Source: Omphalotus guepiniiformis
Lineage: Eukaryota; Basidiomycota; Agaricomycetes; Agaricales; Omphalotaceae
DNA: 64,000 bases
Assembly: GCA_028554645.1 (NCBI GenBank)
Contig: JAQOOI010000021.1
Coordinates: forward strand, 1,054,001 to 1,118,000
Direction of reading: 5' to 3'
Shown here one piece after another: positions 59,555 to 64,000 of this stretch. The notes beneath the pieces are model-generated. The model was not told where the DNA came from. It saw only the letters and a program-made list of their open reading frames with translations, and made no database searches. The stretch's first letter is position 1, and each line of letters begins with the position of its first letter. A program made the translations under genes and the position numbers.

Positions 59555-61106
59555 TTAAAACTTCGGCTGAACGTCCGACTCCGGCCTCAACATCGAACCC
59601 ATCGACCGCGGTGAATCATATAGCACACCGGCGCCCTCATAGAAGGTAGAGTCGGCCAAGAATGACATGTTCTGCGGCACATTGGATGGCTGGCGGTCGC
59701 GTGAAGAAGTGTGTGCTGCAGCTGGAGGGTTGACTGGTGCAGGTTCAAAGGACTCTTCTGACAAAGCGCTCTTCGGTGAGAGAAGCCCGCTGTTACGCGC
59801 TGCTAGGTCCAGCATCTTCTCGATATTGCTCGAAGATAGTATGGTGGGCTCATTGCTGGCTCTCCTCATCTCCTCAAGAGGACTCTGATATCCATCGCTC
59901 GACTCTCGACGGTCACCCTCCCAAGATATGCTGGTCCGAAGGTGCTCAGAAATTGTGGGAGAATACATCTCAGAGACATAAGCGGGATCTTTAACGAATC
60001 CTTCGGTATTGTATCCCGGATAGCCGCTGAAGAAAGGCGGAGGTGGTGGTGGGAGGGAAGGGGCATTCGGCGAAAGAGAAGGTGGGGATGGGGACCTCGT
60101 ATAATCGCGCTTGAGTACATATGGGTTGTCATAGGATGCCTTCTCCAAACCGGAAGGATCCAGAACCCCACGATTGGCGCGCTGCCTTCGACGACGACGT
60201 TCACGAATGGCATACCACGTTAAAGGAACGGCAAGAAGCGCAGCAATCCCTAACCCGACGCTCAGTCCTATGATTGTGCCCCTGCGAAGAAGCGTGAGAT
60301 GATATTAACCTTGGGTTAAAGATATTGGCTTACATGGAGACCCCAGCGGAAGAAGCAGGTTTCGACTGGGTGTTCGTCTGCTGATGAGGGAAGCAGGATT
60401 TTGAGCTAGAGGCATCACCATTGACTGTACATATGTAATGAGATTGCGATTACAATGCCGTTTGCGAAATGAACGTACCATTCAGAAGGGGACTGGTCTG
60501 GGTATTCCCATTTCCATCATCCAGCAACAAAAGGACTTGAGTTCCGCGAAATGCTACCATTGTATAGGTTGCTTTGCTTTTGCCGTCATCTGTGGTCTTC
60601 TTCAAGGGATAGGAATCGCCTCTCGGATTAAACAGGCGAACGCTGGGTGCGCTGTTATGGCTGTAAGTCACAGCAAAATCCTCGCATTGCGACACATCAT
60701 CATCCACTCGAAATGTAGGCGAAAATGGCTGAGAGGGAACACAAGAATCGTTTCCTGGCGAAACTGGCGGGAACACCTTGAAGATATCAGAGACTAGAGC
60801 ACTGTTCTCTCCTGACGCAGAGTTGAGTGACGCAATGAACGTAGTGTTCTCTGCAAGAGGTAGGAACGTGATATTCACGCCCGAAGAATTTGCCACAGTA
60901 CTCGGCACAGGAATAGAGATGGGGGTCGCATTGAAAGGAAGGACGAGAAGGTTGGTTGGAACCGGGGCTGAAGAGGGAAGAATGCCCTGAATCGAAAGTG
61001 AAACTGGGGCACACTGGTCGACCTGAGCAAAGCTGAACCTAAGGTTCGAAGCAAAGACAACCTGAGGTGCGAGAAGCAATGAACCAAGAACAAAAAGCAA
61101 GAACAT
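59555..61106 (-). CDS. Type I membrane protein with signal peptide (cell-surface sensor-like)
   Basis: Three or four exons. The start has a signal peptide (MFLLFVLGSLLLAPQVVFA, cleaved near SNL). The ectodomain of ~200 residues carries N-glycosylation sites (NSSG, NITF, NTTF, NDSC) and four or more cysteines (DQCAP, DSCVPS, SQCEDF). A membrane helix joins two exons (GTIIGLSVGLGIAALLAVPL), followed by a basic stop-transfer RERRRRRQRANRG. The cytoplasmic tail of about 220 residues is Ser/Pro-rich with LPPPPPPFFSGYPG. This layout is frequent in mushrooms and resembles Mid2/Wsc-like sensors in form only. No ligand can be inferred. Its start is 241 bp from the divergent ketoacid dehydrogenase gene. 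Confidence 0.82.
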
Positions 61107-61347
61107 TGAACCAGCAAAAACGAAACTAAACCATGCAAACTTTCTGCTAAAGAACGCGGACTAGCCGCCAACGAAAGAGAAAGAGAACGAAGAGAAAGCG
61201 CAGGTCCGGATCAGAGTGTCCCCTTGCAACCCCCAGGGTCGGCCATTCTGATTCACCCATCCAAAAGAAATTTCCACTATCACGTGACCGAGTTAACGCT
61301 CATAATTAAATTAATAATAATATTATTAATTGGGATTCAACTGCGCC
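61107..61347. promoter_or_regulatory. Divergent promoter with E-box and AT-rich palindrome
   Basis: This 241-bp spacer drives the membrane protein and the ketoacid dehydrogenase gene. It holds a CACGTGAC box at 61281-61288 and a 14-bp perfect palindrome taataatattatta near 61313-61326, only ~20 bp before the right-hand start codon. Confidence 0.5.
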
Positions 61348-63264
61348 ATGTTTCGACTCGGACTTGTACCGTCCAGGTCCTCAATCAGACCTCGCCCATT
61401 CCAGCTCAGATCTTTCGCTACTCCTGCTCGTACACGTCTACCGAATTCACAGTCTCCAATTGTATCTCAGCCCAGTTTCTTCAACTCTGTTACAGGCGAT
61501 GATCAACAGATACCCACATTTCGACTCATAGACGGTGCTGGCAAGCCACTAGATGGCGCCCAGTTGCCTGAGGTGAGTAAAGAACTTCGGAAATGATTCT
61601 GGCATGTCTTCTAAGCATATTTGTGCAGATAGATGAGAGATTTGCTAGGAAGTTGTATGCTCGGATCTTTGCCGTGCTCCCCGCCCCCGCTCATCCCCGA
61701 CTTTACTTTCTAGATATGAGTATATGCAACTACTCCCGAACTTAGACAACGTTCTGTATAATGTTCAGCGCCAAGGAAAGATATCTTTCTACGTGAGTGT
61801 TCAATCATCCAATGAAACATCACTTGCCAAATTAGCCACCTAGATGACCGCAGTAAGTACATCGTCCTAGTCCTTGGACTACGTTAAATAAGCCCGCCAG
61901 TATGGCGAAGAAGCAACCATCATTGGATCAGCTGCTGGTCTTGCAGATGACGATGAGTGAGTCGAATCTTCTGATTAGCATCGTGAAAGTGCTGATTGAG
62001 GCCGGTGCAAAAGAGTCCTTGGTTAGTCACCCTCAAGTTGCGGTACCGCTTCCTGGGTTTCTAACCTCCCTGATTTTATCACAGGACAGTACCGAGAAAT
62101 GGGCGTTCTTCTCTGGCGGGGATTCACTCTCGATAACATCATGGCCCAATGTTTTGGCAATCACGAAGACACGTCAGGCAAGGGAAGACAGATGCCTGTT
62201 GTAAGTCCACTCATCTTCTATCTCTTTGAGCTACAAGCTGATCGTGTGACTATAACAACAGCACTTTGGCTCTCCCCAGCATCATTTCCACACGATCTCA
62301 TCCCCTTTGGCAACGCAAATTCCTCAGGCCGCAGGCGTGGGATATGCTCTTCATCGCACGCCCGACCGGAGGCAAAGGTCCGTCGCAGCGTGTTTTTTCG
62401 GCGAGGGTGCAGCCTCAGAAGGAGGTCGGTATTCTCGGACATTGCTATCTTGTTTATGACACCCACTCATGAGGTCCAAATGATTGTGCTCTTTTCCGAT
62501 ATTACGCCGTTAGATTTTCACGCAGGTCTCATGTTAGCATCAACGATACCTTCCCCGACCGTCTTCATTGCGCGTAACAACGGCTTCGCCATAAGTACTC
62601 CTAGTACGGAACAGTATTACGGAGACGGAATTGCGAGTCGGGGACCTGGATACGGTATTGACACGGTAAGAGTTGATGGTAACGATGTCCTAGCTGTTCT
62701 CGCAGTCGTAAGGGAGGCGAAACGACGATGTCTCGAGCAAGGAAGAGCGGTTCTTGTCGAAGCCATGTCCTATCGGTAGGTTGCGCGTTCATGTATGCCG
62801 TGGATGAAGCTTATGCTCTTCTAAACCAGTGTCGGGCATCACTCCACATCAGACGATTCTTTTGCTTATCGCGCTCGCTCGGAGGTCGAGGATCGCAAAA
62901 GAATTGATAATCCTCTACATCGATTCCGACTCTACATGGAAACTCAAGGATGGTGGGATGCTCAGGCAGAGGAAGAGCTGAAGACTCGTCTACGGGCCGA
63001 TGTCATGAAGGCCTTTAAGAGAGCCGAAAATCTTAGTCGATGTGAACTTGGTGAACTCTTCACAGACGTATATGGTGGCGAAGAGCCTTGGAACCTTGTA
63101 AGTGCATCAGTGACTACCTTTACGATGTTGCTGAAGTTTGATCTGTGTTTTAGAAAGAGCAGAGGGAGGAGTTAGCTGGACTTTTGAAGAAATACGGTAG
63201 TTCGTGGGAGCCTTGGAAGCAAGAGCTGGCGAAGTTCAAGAATAAGGGTGAAGATCTCCTATAA
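61348..63264 (+). CDS. Branched-chain 2-oxoacid dehydrogenase E1 alpha subunit
   Basis: Nine or ten exons give a mitochondrial enzyme subunit of about 445 residues that, with E1 beta, decarboxylates the ketoacids of Val, Leu and Ile using thiamine diphosphate. The presequence is [21 protein letters not shown]. Then come [40 protein letters not shown], and [19 protein letters not shown]. The ThDP motif is [15 protein letters not shown] to [11 protein letters not shown], with GEG as in other BCKDH enzymes. The phosphorylation loop is [14 protein letters not shown]. The C-terminus is [16 protein letters not shown]. Two microexons are required: 61844-61852 (codes MTA) and 62014-62021 (codes the VL of EVLGQYREMG). 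Identity is near certain. Confidence 0.95.
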
Positions 63265-63421
63265 GGTTATTAAAAATAACGAAGCAATCCCCGTACTTAG
63301 TGTATTAGTTAATTGTAAATTAGTTCGTGCCCTTGCACTTGTGAGACTTATGTGTTTCTTGAAATTTTGGAAAGTGTATCAGCATTGGCGAGGTATAAAT
63401 ACGACACAGTAAACCTTATCC

Positions 63422-64000
63422 TCAATGTCCATGTCCCAGTAAAGAGCTCAAAGCGAAAGGAATGAATATCCCAACTATCGTCAACGCCAAATGCGCTCTA
63501 TTGCTCAAATCACTATTCGACTGCGACGCCGAATTGTGGGACGAAACCATGGTAGCTACATTGAGAAAAGTTCCACCCTTGATCCAGAAATCAGACACGG
63601 TATGGCTTGAGTTTCAAGCAAAAGCATACCGAGAGGAGCAAAGACAGTCCGATCCAATCCGCATTATCGCCTCCACCAAAGAACTCGAGCACCGCATAGG
63701 TGAGGACAGCAGCAACAGGAGTAGATGCGCTGAACGCTGCGAGGTGTTTCTTACACTCTTGTCTCGGAAGAGAGGTGGAAAGAAGAGAGGTAGTAAGGGC
63801 GAGCGAGGTGGGCACTGAGAATTCGTTCGTCAGACCAAGAAAGTATCGAAGAGCTAGACGTCAAAAACATACATTTGTGGATGATGATTGCAAGAAAGAC
63901 GATTGCAGAAAGATTGGATGTAGCTCCCCCAGCCGCAGGAAAAAAAGACACTCCTAATGCTAAACCATCAGCCAAACTATGGATAACTAATCCGACAGTC
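63422..64000 (-). CDS. ZIP-family metal transporter, C-terminal part (5' end outside window)
   Basis: The gene enters from the right edge. The first visible part, TVGLVIHSLADGLALGVSFF, carries the conserved His-Ser-x-x-Asp-Gly of ZIP transmembrane helix 4. Helix 5 follows as LSAIVFLAIIIHK with the second metal-site His, then LPTSLALTTSLLSTSLPRQ and a helix TPVAAVLTYAVLEFFGGG. The last exon codes GGTFLNVATMVSS and ends with a helix IVGIFIPFALSSLLGHGH. The pattern fits the SLC39A9-type (ZIP9) subfamily, Golgi or vacuolar zinc exporters to the cytosol. Stop at 63422-63424. It converges on the ketoacid dehydrogenase gene, 157 bp away. Confidence 0.85.

Overview
The window is nuclear DNA from a filamentous basidiomycete, most likely an Agaricomycete. 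Genes are densely packed on both strands. They are interrupted by many short introns of about 45-70 bp with GT-AG ends. The proteins are typically fungal: a Pob3-type SSRP1 without an HMG box, a Cet1-type RNA triphosphatase, a 630-residue alpha-actinin, Ser/Pro-rich orphan proteins and an F-box-like protein. The exact species cannot be read from the sequence. Almost all content is conserved housekeeping. I see no secondary-metabolite cluster, no intact transposon, no rRNA, no tRNA and no CRISPR.

Layout. 0-12.3 kb: SAC3-like fragment (cut at the left edge), RanGAP, a small mitochondrial-type membrane protein, a large Ser/Thr kinase, mitochondrial porin, and a Ser/Pro-rich orphan. 12.3-14 kb has no gene. 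14-20.2 kb: cofilin and alpha-actinin in tandem, with the FACT subunit Pob3 divergent from alpha-actinin. 20.5-29.2 kb: an RA-PH adaptor, a DCAF4-like WD40 protein and an NAD(P)-binding protein. 29.3-34 kb: COX20, a rhodanese/Cdc25-like enzyme, roadblock dynein light chain and an amino-acid-transporter-like protein. 34.2-41.2 kb: Rad60/NIP45, a GCFC-domain splicing factor and the mRNA capping triphosphatase. 42-46.7 kb: one single-pass membrane protein, then a gene-poor stretch. 46.7-53.4 kb: F-box protein, profilin, a mitochondrial K+/H+ exchange-related protein and eIF3i. 53.7-64 kb: SMC6, an 88-residue orphan, a type I membrane protein, branched-chain ketoacid dehydrogenase E1-alpha and a ZIP transporter cut by the right edge.

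Functional groupings: cofilin, alpha-actinin and profilin are all actin regulators. SMC6 and Rad60 belong to the SMC5/6 repair pathway. Porin, COX20, the K+/H+ exchange-related protein and the ketoacid dehydrogenase are mitochondrial. These are not operons. Several neighbours share short divergent promoters.

The most unusual signal is gene architecture. Inferred from conserved protein motifs, there are exons of 3, 8, 9 and 12 nt, two GC-AG introns, and in eIF3i and a transporter three junctions that no canonical GT-AG choice resolves. All exon structures were assembled by eye, without transcripts.
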